DNA of 58,358 nt from the NCBI GenBank assembly GCA_015665315.1, contig JADFAK010000065.1:1-58358 (forward strand), given 5' to 3'. The stretch's first letter is position 1. Each line of letters opens with the position of its first letter. This document shows, in pieces, positions 1 to 8,324 of the stretch. The notes beneath the pieces were generated by a model. The model had not been told where the DNA came from and did not search any database. It saw only the letters and a list, made by a program, of their open reading frames with translations. The DNA comes from Flavobacteriales bacterium. Lineage in GTDB: Bacteria > Bacteroidota > Bacteroidia > Flavobacteriales_D > Sanyastnellaceae. Position numbers and translations under genes: made by a program.

Positions 1-9
1 GCTATCGAA

Positions 10-269
10 CTTTAAATAGAGATAATAGGGAGAGATAATAGAAAGAGATAATAGGGAGAGTTAAGTATTGGTTTTTCTGTTGGGTTATGGTTAGGGCGTT
101 TTAGGGGTGGGGCGCACAAGGCAAATATCTCAATACTCGTTCTCGCACTCGTTCTGGCACTCGCTTTGACCTTCAAGTACTCCTTTAAATAGAGGAAGAG
201 GAAGGGAATAGAGGAAGAGGTAAGTGGTTTTTTCTTACGGGTGAGGTTCAGACGTTTTAGGGGTGGGGC
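10..269. repeat. Diverged duplicated block in a gene-free region
   Basis: Two diverged copies of one arrangement lie in the first 270 bases. Each starts with CTTTAAATAGAG (10-21 and 183-194). A purine-rich GA tract follows, then a GT-rich stretch, and each ends with the identical 17-mer CGTTTTAGGGGTGGGGC (97-113 and 253-269). The first copy contains iterated AGAGATAATAG units. No convincing ORF was seen on either strand across 1-456, so this is probably the non-coding flank of the sensor gene that ends at 457. The function is unknown. Confidence 0.55.
135..170. repeat. Three imperfect 12-bp tandem repeats
   Basis: Three units lie head to tail between the two copies of the larger duplicated block: ACTCGTTCTCGC, ACTCGTTCTGGC and ACTCGCTTTGAC. 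They look like a simple-sequence expansion with no coding context. Confidence 0.6.
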
Positions 270-456
270 AGCAAATGACCGGCTTTGCTCGGATGATCCT
301 GTGAACTGGTGTGCTTGTTTGGGTGTAGGGAGTCCTTTTGGTGGACGAAAGAAGCAGCATTTGCGCTTGTCGCTAATCCAGATTATGGGGAGGATTGGAT
401 GTGGTTAAATCGCTCTAACGGGAATTAGATGCGAGCTCAGGAGATTGGTTTTTGGA

Positions 457-2424
457 CTACAGACGTGCACCAATAATAAGTACATCGTCGATTTGAGGAT
501 TGTCGCCGCACCAGGTTTTGAAGAAACTCTCTAGCTTGGATTTGGCGTGCTCGATGTTTTGCTCGTATGTTTCTAGTATCAGATCTCGGAAAAGGGACTT
601 GTTGAGCTTTTTATTTTCGGTTCCTCCGAATTGATCAACGAAACCATCGGTGAACATGAAGAGCATATTTCCGGCTTCGAAGCTGATTTTCTTCGTTGAG
701 AAGTGAAATGATCCGTTGAGCTTATTGCTAAGGATCGTGCCACCCAGACTCAGACTGTCGGCTTTGATTTCGTGGGCCTTCCCGTCTTTGACAATGATGA
801 TGGGGTTTTGAGCACCGGCAAATTCGATGGAATTCGTAGCTCTATCGATGACGCACAAGCTCATATCCATTCCATCCTGTGAATTGTCGATTCCCGTTTC
901 TTGGTTGAGTGAATGGACGATCTCTTTGTGGACTTCCGCTAAGACAAGCGAAGGTTCATGGATTCCTTTTTCGTTTACAACCTTGTTTAGTTTGTTGTTG
1001 GCAATCAAGGACATGAAAGCCCCAGGGACACCATGTCCGGTACAATCAACAGTAGCTATAAGGAGCTTTTCACCAATCTGTTCGAACCAGTAAAAATCAC
1101 CGCTAACAATGTCCTTTGGTCGGAAATAGATGAAGGACTCTGGCAAGTGTGTTCGAATGCGTTCTTCTGGAATGAGGATCGAATTCTGAATTTTTTTGGC
1201 GTAGTTAATGGAGGCCAGGATTTTCTGTCTTTGTAGAAGAATCTGGCTGTTTTGGTTGTTGAGAATGCGGTTTGTTCGGCGCTTGCGAATTATGCTAAAG
1301 AGCATCATGCCTATGACAAAAAGCACGCAAAGTCCAGCAACCAGAAGTACGCGATCCCTGGCTTTTTTATTGGCTTCTCCGGCTGCCATTTGAGCGGTGA
1401 TTTCTGCGAGCTCACGGTCGCGTTTTTCGGTTTCGTACTTGGCATTGAGCTCACTTACGCGGTTGAAGTTGTTCAGACTGTCGAGTTCAGAACGCAAGGT
1501 GAGGTATTGTTCTTTGAAGTCTAAAGCTTCTTGATAGCGGAATTGCTTCGAGAAGATTTTGGATTTGAGATCGTAGACGTCCAGAAGAGATTCGTTGAAT
1601 TCGTTGGCCAGACTAATGTCTTCAACCTCTTTGAGATGGGCCAAAGCATTGTCGTACAGGCCTTCTAGCATGTCGACTTCTGCTAATCCAGACAAGCAGG
1701 CAGTAAGTTGGTGGAAATCTTCATCGGCCAGACTTTCTGTGCGACCAATCTCAAACCAATGGCGAGCTGAATCGACTTGCTCCTCGTACAAGAACAGCTC
1801 TCCTTTAATTGGGGCCGGGCTAATGTACTGTTCGTGCAAATTTTGAAATTGCTCCAATTCTTGGACGTAGTGCCAGGAGCTGTCGTATTGTTTTACTTCT
1901 AGGAAATCGGTCGCGATATTGAATAGGTTCAAGGCCGAGCCGTTGAAATCGTCTAGTTCAAGACTTATGTTGTACGATTCGCGGTAGTGTTTGATGGACT
2001 CGTCGTAGTTATCCATGTAGCCATAGATCACCCCAATATTATTGACAATGCTGGCGATACCTCGCTTGTGGTCAATCAATCGATACCACTCTAGTGACTG
2101 CTGGAAGTTTTCCAGTCCGGTTAAATACTTCCCTTGAATGGTCCCTGCGATGCCAAAAACATTGTAGCATTCGGCGATATTGGTCGTGTCCTGGATTTGT
2201 TGCGCTCGTTCGAAAGATCTTCGGGCGTAAACAATGGCGCTGTCGGGGTTGTTAAACAAAAACTCACCGCTCAATTCGAGATTGATATCGATAAATGAGG
2301 AGTCGGTCACGCAATGGGCAAGACATGTCGTCAAGCTATCTATGGCATGTTTGTCCTGAGCATGGCCCAGAAAAGAGATGCCAACGAGTGACAATGTGAT
2401 CGATATGTTTCGTAGTGATAGCAA
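457..2424 (-). CDS. TPR-repeat membrane sensor with C-terminal SpoIIE/PP2C phosphatase domain
   Basis: This is a 655-residue protein. It has an N-terminal signal peptide (MLSLRN..., cleavage near GHAQ) and a long TPR-type helical region (about 40-320) with repeats such as AECYNVFGIAGTIQGKY. One membrane segment lies near 357-378, followed by a short coiled coil. A C-terminal SpoIIE-like serine phosphatase domain (about 425-655) carries SGDFYW, VDCTGHGVPGAFMS and MFTDGFVDQFGG, which hold the metal-binding aspartates and glycines. Such proteins are common in Bacteroidota and are thought to sense a periplasmic signal and dephosphorylate a cytoplasmic anti-sigma-antagonist type partner. No partner is encoded nearby. 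The signal and target are unknown; the domain calls are secure. Confidence 0.88.
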   Translation of the reverse strand: MLSLRNISITLSLVGISFLGHAQDKHAIDSLTTCLAHCVTDSSFIDINLELSGEFLFNNPDSAIVYARRSFERAQQIQDTTNIAECYNVFGIAGTIQGKYLTGLENFQQSLEWYRLIDHKRGIASIVNNIGVIYGYMDNYDESIKHYRESYNISLELDDFNGSALNLFNIATDFLEVKQYDSSWHYVQELEQFQNLHEQYISPAPIKGELFLYEEQVDSARHWFEIGRTESLADEDFHQLTACLSGLAEVDMLEGLYDNALAHLKEVEDISLANEFNESLLDVYDLKSKIFSKQFRYQEALDFKEQYLTLRSELDSLNNFNRVSELNAKYETEKRDRELAEITAQMAAGEANKKARDRVLLVAGLCVLFVIGMMLFSIIRKRRTNRILNNQNSQILLQRQKILASINYAKKIQNSILIPEERIRTHLPESFIYFRPKDIVSGDFYWFEQIGEKLLIATVDCTGHGVPGAFMSLIANNKLNKVVNEKGIHEPSLVLAEVHKEIVHSLNQETGIDNSQDGMDMSLCVIDRATNSIEFAGAQNPIIIVKDGKAHEIKADSLSLGGTILSNKLNGSFHFSTKKISFEAGNMLFMFTDGFVDQFGGTENKKLNKSLFRDLILETYEQNIEHAKSKLESFFKTWCGDNPQIDDVLIIGARL

Positions 2425-2494
2425 CGCGTAATAAGTGTATCTTGATGCTTGTACGTTGACAAGGCGAAAAGGTTTTGATCAAAAAATTAAAGAA

Positions 2495-2527
2495 TTTGGA
2501 AGTTTTTTGAAATAATGCGTATATTTG
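2495..2527 (+). promoter_or_regulatory. Bacteroidota-type promoter of rpsT
   Basis: TTTG (2495-2498) and TATATTTG (2520-2527) are separated by 21 bases. This matches the Bacteroidota -33 (TTTG/TTG) and -7 (TAnnTTTG) elements. Transcription would begin near 2533, about 22 bases before the rpsT start codon. Confidence 0.7.
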
Positions 2528-2555
2528 CACCCCTCTAAAAGAAGAAGAGATAATT

Positions 2556-2807
2556 ATGGCAAATCATCAATCAGCCAAGAAGCGAGCACGACAGGACGAA
2601 AAGAAGCGCGTCCACAATAAGTATTATCACAAGACAGCTAGAAATGCTGTCCGTGCATTACGTGCAACAACATCGAAAAGCGAAGCCGAAGGAATGCTTT
2701 CGCGGGTTAGTTCTCTATTGGACCGTTTGGCCAAGAGAAACATCATCCACAAGAAAAAAGCTGCGAATATAAAGTCGAGCGTAGCAAATCATGTGAATAG
2801 CCTGTAA
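2556..2807 (+). CDS. rpsT: 30S ribosomal protein S20
   Basis: An 83-residue, very basic protein starting MANHQSAKKRARQDEKKRVHN and ending with the conserved IHKKKAANIKSSVANHV segment typical of S20. S20 binds 16S rRNA and helps assemble the 30S subunit. Its length is normal for the family. It is a single-gene unit with a clear promoter upstream and a strong intrinsic terminator 28 bases after the stop codon. Confidence 0.98.
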   Translation: MANHQSAKKRARQDEKKRVHNKYYHKTARNAVRALRATTSKSEAEGMLSRVSSLLDRLAKRNIIHKKKAANIKSSVANHVNSL

Positions 2808-2835
2808 AAGGGATACCTTCATCTTATAATATTTT

Positions 2836-2864
2836 AAAAGACCCTCTTTCGTGGGTCTTTTTTT
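2836..2864 (+). terminator. Rho-independent terminator of rpsT
   Basis: A perfect 9-bp stem AAAAGACCC (2836-2844) / GGGTCTTTT (2853-2861) encloses an 8-base loop and runs into a T tract. It lies directly after rpsT and ends about a dozen bases before the radC start. Confidence 0.92.
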
Positions 2865-2876
2865 ATGCTTTAAAAG

Positions 2877-3578
2877 ATGAAGGAATTTGTAGTTTCTCCA
2901 GGAGGAGTAAAAAGTTGGGCAAGTGAAGACAGGCCAAGAGAGAAAATGTTGTCTTTGGGAAAAGCGGTATTGACCGACGCCGAATTGCTTGCGATTCTAA
3001 TCGGATCGGGTACCGTAGAAGAAAGCGCGGTAGACTTGGCTCGAAAGGTTCTTTCAGGTGTGAACAACAACCTCGGGGAGCTGGGGCGAAAGAGCGTACA
3101 CGATCTCACCAAACACAAAGGAATAGGGGAGGCCCGAGCCATTTGCATTCTTGCAGCTATGGAGCTTGCCAAACGTCGACAGCAGAGTGAGCCTATCCAG
3201 AAGAAAAAGATTACTTGTTCGCGAGATGCGTATGAACTGGTCTATCCCAAGCTTGCTGATTTGTCGCACGAGGAGTTTTGGATTTTGTTGTTGTCCCGAT
3301 CAAATAAGGTCATCGAGCTAAAAATGATTTCGAAAGGAGGGATTACAGGGACAGTTGTTGATGTTCGACTTATCTTTGCCGAGGCGCTGGCACAAAAAGC
3401 GTGCGCCATGATCTTGTCTCACAATCACCCCTCTGGAAACCTAAAGCCAAGTGAGAGTGATATTCGGCTGACCAAAAAGATGTGCGAGGCGGGGAAGATT
3501 CTGGATATTCCAGTACTCGATCATATTATTGCAACAGATAGTGCGTATTTCAGTTTTGCTGATGAATCCATGTTATAA
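2877..3578 (+). CDS. radC: RadC family JAMM/MPN+ domain protein
   Basis: A 233-residue protein of normal RadC length. The N-terminal half has the helix-hairpin-helix-like UPF0758 region (SWASEDRPREKMLSLG, LTDAELLAILIGSGT, KGIGEARAICILAA). The C-terminal half is a JAMM metalloprotease-like fold with the zinc motif HNHPSG followed by S and D (SHNHPSGNLKPSESD). Historically annotated as a DNA repair protein, the family's biochemical role is unresolved. The start ATG sits 12 bases beyond the rpsT terminator. Only 3 bases separate it from the epimerase gene, so the two are probably cotranscribed. Confidence 0.95.
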   Translation: MKEFVVSPGGVKSWASEDRPREKMLSLGKAVLTDAELLAILIGSGTVEESAVDLARKVLSGVNNNLGELGRKSVHDLTKHKGIGEARAICILAAMELAKRRQQSEPIQKKKITCSRDAYELVYPKLADLSHEEFWILLLSRSNKVIELKMISKGGITGTVVDVRLIFAEALAQKACAMILSHNHPSGNLKPSESDIRLTKKMCEAGKILDIPVLDHIIATDSAYFSFADESML

Positions 3579-3581
3579 AGA

Positions 3582-4727
3582 ATGAAAAAGATACTTACCG
3601 TAATAGGAGCCAGACCACAAATAATCAAGTCGGCTGCCGTGAGTCGTGCGATTTCACAGAAGTTCCCAAATCAACTGAAAGAGATCATCCTGCATACTGG
3701 TCAGCACTACGATGAAAATATGTCGCAGGTGTTTTTTGAGGAGATGTCGATTCCGAAGCCAGATGTCAATTTGCAAGTTGGTTCGGGTGCACATGGTAGT
3801 CAGACCGCCAAAATGATCGAAGGAATTGAAATTGCGTTGAACGAGTACAAGCCAGATGCTTTATTGGTATACGGTGATACGAATTCAACACTTGCCGGAG
3901 CCATTGCGGCGTCTAAGATTCACGTACCTGTCGTGCATGTTGAATCGGGATTGCGTTCATTTAACAAAAAAATGCCTGAGGAGATCAATCGGATAACTTG
4001 TGATCATTGCTCAACATTGTTATTTACACCAACAGATCAAGGCGTAGTGAATCTCAAGGCTGAAGGGTTCACCATAGATGCCGATGGTCCATATACGATG
4101 GACAATCCGGGTGCTTTTAGGTGTGGTGATGTGATGTACGACAATAGCTTGTACTTCGAAGCAACTGCCAATGAGCGGAGTTCGGTACTAAAAGATTTGG
4201 GAGTCGAGGAGAATGAATTTATCTTGGCTACAGTTCACCGTAACAACAACACGGATATTCCCGAACGGCTGAATGCTATTTTTAAAGCGTTTTTGGACAT
4301 AGCGAATTCGAGTGACAAGAAAATTGTGCTCCCATTGCATCCACGCACCAAGAATTTGTTAAGCGCCAATCTCGATCCGGCCGTCAAAGATTCTTTGGAT
4401 CGTTGTCAAAATTTTATACTTACGACACCTGTTTCATTTCTGGATATGGTTATGCTAGAAAGCAAATGCTCCATGGTCCTAACGGATTCAGGTGGGGTTC
4501 AAAAGGAAGCATTTTTCTTCAAGAAGCCTTGTGTGATTTTGAGAAGTGAAACGGAATGGGTTGAGCTAGTAGAGAACGGCAATGCGATTATCGCCGATGC
4601 AGACGAGAAGAAAATCATAGAAGCTTATCGTGCGCTTTCTGGAAAGTCAGACTACACCTATCCATCCTATTACGGAAAGGGTGATGCTGCCGAATTCATT
4701 TGCGATAAGATCTTGACTTGGCTATGA
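3582..4727 (+). CDS. wecB: UDP-N-acetylglucosamine 2-epimerase (non-hydrolysing)
   Basis: A 381-residue protein that would interconvert UDP-GlcNAc and UDP-ManNAc for surface polysaccharide synthesis. Family signatures are present: the N-terminal GARPQIIKSAAVSRA, HTGQHYDENMS, the YGDTNSTLAGA segment, the VHVESGLRSF motif, ATVHRNNNTD, LPLHPRT and TDSGGVQKEAFFFKKPC near the UDP site. The length is normal. It lies 3 bases after radC, and its stop codon overlaps the start of the next gene (ATGA at 4724-4727), which suggests translational coupling to the deacetylase-like protein. The gene symbol is by family similarity. Confidence 0.93.
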   Translation: MKKILTVIGARPQIIKSAAVSRAISQKFPNQLKEIILHTGQHYDENMSQVFFEEMSIPKPDVNLQVGSGAHGSQTAKMIEGIEIALNEYKPDALLVYGDTNSTLAGAIAASKIHVPVVHVESGLRSFNKKMPEEINRITCDHCSTLLFTPTDQGVVNLKAEGFTIDADGPYTMDNPGAFRCGDVMYDNSLYFEATANERSSVLKDLGVEENEFILATVHRNNNTDIPERLNAIFKAFLDIANSSDKKIVLPLHPRTKNLLSANLDPAVKDSLDRCQNFILTTPVSFLDMVMLESKCSMVLTDSGGVQKEAFFFKKPCVILRSETEWVELVENGNAIIADADEKKIIEAYRALSGKSDYTYPSYYGKGDAAEFICDKILTWL

Positions 4728-6049
4728 AAATTCTGGTATTTACAGATCAAGAGACCAATCGCCTGCATTATGCGTGCACTGTCCTATTTGTCTACGTTTT
4801 AGGTGTGGAGTTTGAGCTCACCAATGATGGAGAGTATTACAGGAATTTTGATGGCGTAAAAATCAATTATACAGGAGAAGCAGATTTGGCTGGTCTTCGC
4901 ATTGTGCCTCACGGATTGCTTTTCGAGAAAGGAGTGCATGATATTGTCCCGGAATTAGGGGAGTGGGATGAGTTGCCAGTGCTTTTTCCAAGTGGAGCAG
5001 CAGCAGATTGTCCTTTTGATATTTTTACCGCGACTTTTTTTCTTAGCTCGAGGTATGAGGAACATCTTCCTTTTATTGCCGATTCGAATGGTAGGTTTGA
5101 CGCGGAGAATGCGATTGCATTCAAATATGGTTTTCTCAAAAGACCGATAATAGATCTTTGGGCGTACAAATTGGCTAATCACATTGAGTCTACTGAAGCC
5201 AAGGTCATATTTCCGAAACGAACATATACCTACACTAGCACGCTCGACATAGACAGTGCTTATGCCTATCGACACAAAGGATTGATGCGAACCCTTGGAG
5301 GGATTGCAAAAGACTTGGTTTCGGGCAACGGAATGAATTTAAGTCAGCGCGTAAAAACCGTCCTAGGACTTGCTCCCGACCCCTATGATACCTACGATTT
5401 ACTATTGGAATGGCACAAAGAACTTCGTGTCCCGGCGATCTTCTTTTTCTTACTGGCCGACTATGGGATGAACGATAAAAATGTTCCTTTCTCGAGCACG
5501 AAGTACCAGTCTTTGATCAAGCGATTGGCCGACTACCATAAAGTGGGGATTCACCCTGGGTTTATGAGCAATGAGGACGATGAAAAGCTCGATAAAGAAA
5601 TCCTGCGTTTGTCCAAAATCACCCTCCGAGAGGTGGAACGGAGCCGACAGCATTTCTTGATGTTGCGCCTACCACGAACATATCGAAAGTTGATTGCCAA
5701 GGGAATCACTGAGGATTACACGATGGGCTTTGCGTCGCAGCCGGGCTTTAGACTGGGTACTTGTACACCGATTCCATTTTACGACTTGGAATATGAGAGT
5801 ACCACTAAGTTGTTGCTCTATCCTTTTGCAGTTATGGATGCGACACTGAATATGTACATGAAATTGACTCCCGACGAGGCCGTCGACGTATGCCAAGAAA
5901 TGGTTGGCGAAGTTAAAGCTGTGAACGGCAGTATGATAAGTCTGTGGCACAACGAATCCGTAAGTGAAAAATGGCATTGGAAAGGATGGTCGGAAGTCTA
6001 TCGCCGTATGCTCGAAATTGGCACATCCAGCGTCGAAACTGGGCGATAA
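4724..6049 (+). CDS. Polysaccharide deacetylase family protein (DUF7033-type)
   Basis: About 441 residues. I chose the ATG at 4724, which overlaps the epimerase stop as ATGA and begins MKILVFTDQETNRLHYACTV, over an upstream TTG. The C-terminal two-thirds resembles the Bacteroidota branch of NodB-like carbohydrate esterases: TSTLDIDSAYAYR (candidate metal aspartates), GIHPGF (in place of the usual HPS-type histidine motif), SRQHFLMLRLPRTY, EDYTMGFASQPGFRLGTC and ISLWHNES. It would remove acetyl groups from a cell-surface glycan precursor or polymer, consistent with the upstream epimerase. No signal peptide is visible. The substrate is unknown. Confidence 0.8.
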   Translation: MKILVFTDQETNRLHYACTVLFVYVLGVEFELTNDGEYYRNFDGVKINYTGEADLAGLRIVPHGLLFEKGVHDIVPELGEWDELPVLFPSGAAADCPFDIFTATFFLSSRYEEHLPFIADSNGRFDAENAIAFKYGFLKRPIIDLWAYKLANHIESTEAKVIFPKRTYTYTSTLDIDSAYAYRHKGLMRTLGGIAKDLVSGNGMNLSQRVKTVLGLAPDPYDTYDLLLEWHKELRVPAIFFFLLADYGMNDKNVPFSSTKYQSLIKRLADYHKVGIHPGFMSNEDDEKLDKEILRLSKITLREVERSRQHFLMLRLPRTYRKLIAKGITEDYTMGFASQPGFRLGTCTPIPFYDLEYESTTKLLLYPFAVMDATLNMYMKLTPDEAVDVCQEMVGEVKAVNGSMISLWHNESVSEKWHWKGWSEVYRRMLEIGTSSVETGR

Positions 6050-6139
6050 GCGACCTAATGCTTGGCAATTCGCTTAAATGGTGTTAAGCTTGCCGGATCA
6101 ACAATTTAATTGGCTATTTTTAAGTCAAATGAATACCCT

Positions 6140-6787
6140 ATGATTCACGACCTAAGTAAGAAAAACTCCATTCTCAGCAAGTTTATACGAGAAATTCGGG
6201 ACTCCGAAATTCAGAAAGATAGTATGCGATTTAGGCGCAACCTAGAACGCATTGGCGAGGTGATGGCTTATGAAATAAGTCAGGAATTGGAGTATACGCA
6301 GACCGAAATTGTGACCCCTTTGGCCTCGATGGACGTCCCTGTATTAAAGGACGAGCTGGTCTTGGCTACTATCCTGAGAGCGGGGCTGCCTTTGCATCAG
6401 GGCTTGCTTAATTACTTTGATACGGCAGATTCGGCTTTTGTGACGGCTTATAGAAAATACGATTCGGCAGACGAATTCACTGTTGAGGTAGATTATTTAT
6501 CTGCCCCAGATCTTACGGAAAAAGTACTCATTATAACGGACCCGATGATCGCTACAGGATCGTCACTTTACAAGAGCTATAAGGCCTTATTGTCGAGGGG
6601 GATTCCGAAAAAAATCCACGTGGTGGCGGCCATAGCTAGCGCTCAAGGGATAAGCTTCTTGAAGAAGAAAATGGGTAGTGACATTAAAATTTGGGTAGGT
6701 GCTGTTGACCTTGAACTGACAGCAAAGGCGTATATCGTTCCAGGACTGGGTGATGCGGGAGATTTGGCATATGGGAACAAAGAATAA
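6140..6787 (+). CDS. upp: Uracil phosphoribosyltransferase
   Basis: A 215-residue protein from the ATG at 6140 (MIHDLSKKNSIL). An upstream TTG at 6110 would add ten residues with no family match. The enzyme converts uracil and PRPP to UMP in pyrimidine salvage. The PRPP-binding motif is VLIITDPMIATGSS, and the C-terminal uracil-binding segment is IVPGLGDAGDLAYG, as in UPRTases. LATILRAGLPLHQGLLNYF is also characteristic. The next gene begins 2 bases after the stop codon. Confidence 0.92.
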   Translation: MIHDLSKKNSILSKFIREIRDSEIQKDSMRFRRNLERIGEVMAYEISQELEYTQTEIVTPLASMDVPVLKDELVLATILRAGLPLHQGLLNYFDTADSAFVTAYRKYDSADEFTVEVDYLSAPDLTEKVLIITDPMIATGSSLYKSYKALLSRGIPKKIHVVAAIASAQGISFLKKKMGSDIKIWVGAVDLELTAKAYIVPGLGDAGDLAYGNKE

Positions 6788-6789
6788 AT

Positions 6790-7242
6790 ATGGAAGACGG
6801 TGCATATTGGCTTGAGCTTGGGTTAATGCTTCTTTCGAGCATAGTCAAATTTGTATTGACACCCTCCTTCATGGTGGCTCGTGGCTGGAGTTTTATAGAG
6901 ATTGTGATTGTCACGACATGCGGATCGTCACTGGGCTTGTTTCTTTTCTATCATTTGGGAGATCTATTCTTCAAGTGGATGCAACGCAAGCGGCGGGGGC
7001 CTGCGAAGAAATTTTCATGGAAGAACAGAACGCTTGCACGCGTAAAATCCAATCTAGGCCTCAAAGGATTGATGCTGATTTCGGGGCTCATATCGGTGCC
7101 AATTACAGGGGTCCTTGCTGCCAGGTACTTTAAGTCTAAGAGTACATTGCCGCTACTCATCTTTGGTTTCTTCTTGTGGTCGCTCTTACTTACGACGATC
7201 AGCATGGGTTTTGGAAATTTAATTCAATTCTTATCTCAATGA
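6790..7242 (+). CDS. Small integral membrane protein, unknown function
   Basis: A 150-residue protein that I cannot place in a named family. It has a hydrophobic N-terminal segment (LELGLMLLSSIVKFVLTPSF), a second segment (IEIVIVTTCGSSLGLFLFYHLG), a very basic cytoplasmic-looking loop (MQRKRRGPAKKFSWKNR), then two more segments (LMLISGLISVPITGVLAARYF and LPLLIFGFFLWSLLLTTISM). The SVPITGVLAAR stretch resembles SNARE-associated/small multidrug-export type membrane proteins, but this is weak. It starts 2 bases after upp and its stop overlaps the start of the HAD gene, so it is embedded in an operon. Confidence 0.75.
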   Translation: MEDGAYWLELGLMLLSSIVKFVLTPSFMVARGWSFIEIVIVTTCGSSLGLFLFYHLGDLFFKWMQRKRRGPAKKFSWKNRTLARVKSNLGLKGLMLISGLISVPITGVLAARYFKSKSTLPLLIFGFFLWSLLLTTISMGFGNLIQFLSQ

Positions 7243-7931
7243 AATATCAGCATTTGTTTTTCGACTTGGATCGGACCTTGTGGCATTTTGAAAAGAACTC
7301 CCAAGAGACACTCGAGGAAATTATCGGTGCTTTGAATTTGACTGATCGAGGGATTGGGACATTGGAATTGATTGAAACCTACAGGAAGATCAACCATGAA
7401 TGTTGGAGCCTGTATCGAAAGGGCCTGATGGAAAAAGAGGAGCTTCGAACAGTTCGATTTCGTAGAACTTTGGCGCATTACGGAGTTCAAGATGTATCGA
7501 TGGCCGATCATTTGGCGAATGCCTATGTAGAAAGAAGTCCCACGAAAACACACTTGTGCGAAGGGACGATTCCTATGCTGGACTATCTTCAGAACAAAGG
7601 ATATGTCATGCACATAATTACCAATGGATTTCCTGAAGTCCAATACATCAAGTTGGAGAATTCTGGCCTGAAAAAATATTTTGATGAGATAATCGTCTCA
7701 GAAGAGGTTGGTCATAAGAAGCCACATATCGAGGTGTTTTCGGCTGCTTTGTTTAGCGCGAGCGCAAATAAATCTGAATCAATCGTAATTGGTGATGACC
7801 TGGAGGCCGATATAGGAGGTGCTCGAAATGCGGGTATTGATCAGGTGTACTACAATCCTGACGAAATTCCCCATGGTGAAGAGACCACCTATGAGATCAA
7901 GCACCTAGTAGAAATTCATAATATATTGTAA
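7239..7931 (+). CDS. HAD family hydrolase, YjjG-type (noncanonical nucleotidase-like)
   Basis: About 230 residues. I chose the ATG at 7239 (MKYQHLFFDLDRTLWHF), which overlaps the previous stop codon as ATGA. Motif I is FFDLDRTLW, motif II is HIITNGFPE, motif III is the lysine in GHKKPHIEVF, and motif IV is VIGDDLEADIGGARNAG. The whole protein resembles YjjG/YfnB-like HADs, which dephosphorylate (noncanonical) pyrimidine nucleotides. That fits upp two genes upstream, although substrate assignment from sequence alone is unsafe in this superfamily. Confidence 0.9.
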   Translation: MKYQHLFFDLDRTLWHFEKNSQETLEEIIGALNLTDRGIGTLELIETYRKINHECWSLYRKGLMEKEELRTVRFRRTLAHYGVQDVSMADHLANAYVERSPTKTHLCEGTIPMLDYLQNKGYVMHIITNGFPEVQYIKLENSGLKKYFDEIIVSEEVGHKKPHIEVFSAALFSASANKSESIVIGDDLEADIGGARNAGIDQVYYNPDEIPHGEETTYEIKHLVEIHNIL

Positions 7932-7980
7932 GACACAAGTCACAGGTTGGATCGAACGGCTCACTACCGATGTCGATTGT

Positions 7981-7988
7981 TATATTTG
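7981..7988 (+). promoter_or_regulatory. -7 promoter element before the DUF3467 gene
   Basis: TATATTTG fits the Bacteroidota -7 consensus and lies 18 bases before the start codon at 8007. I do not see a well-spaced TTTG/TTG, so the -33 element is weak or absent. Confidence 0.45.
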
Positions 7989-8006
7989 TGATTCAAAAAT
8001 TAAAAG

Positions 8007-8324
8007 ATGGCAGATCAGCAAAAGAAAGGACAGATTAATATTGAGCTACCCGAAGATAAGGCAGAAGGGGTTTACGCAAATTTGGCGGTGATTACACATT
8101 CACCTTCCGAGTTTGTTTTGGACTTCATTCGCATGATGCCGGGAATGCCAAAGGCACGTGTTCAATCGCGATTGATCTTGACTCCACAGCATGCAAAGCG
8201 TCTCATGCGCGCTCTAGGCGAAAATGTACAGAAGTTTGAGGCTCAACATGGCCCTATTAAGGATATCAAAGGCCCAGAGGCAGGAATTCCTATGAATTTT
8301 GGCGGACCAACAGGCGAAGCTTAG
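8007..8324 (+). CDS. DUF3467 domain protein
   Basis: A 105-residue soluble protein matching the DUF3467 family across its length (INIELPEDKAEGVYANLAVITHSPSEFVLDFIRMMPGMPKARVQSRLILTPQHAKRL is the recognisable core, residues 10-70). The family is widespread in Bacteroidota and archaea and is of unknown function. The gene has its own -7 element. Its TAG stop overlaps by 4 bases the TAA stop of the convergent dihydroorotase-like gene. Confidence 0.9.
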   Translation: MADQQKKGQINIELPEDKAEGVYANLAVITHSPSEFVLDFIRMMPGMPKARVQSRLILTPQHAKRLMRALGENVQKFEAQHGPIKDIKGPEAGIPMNFGGPTGEA

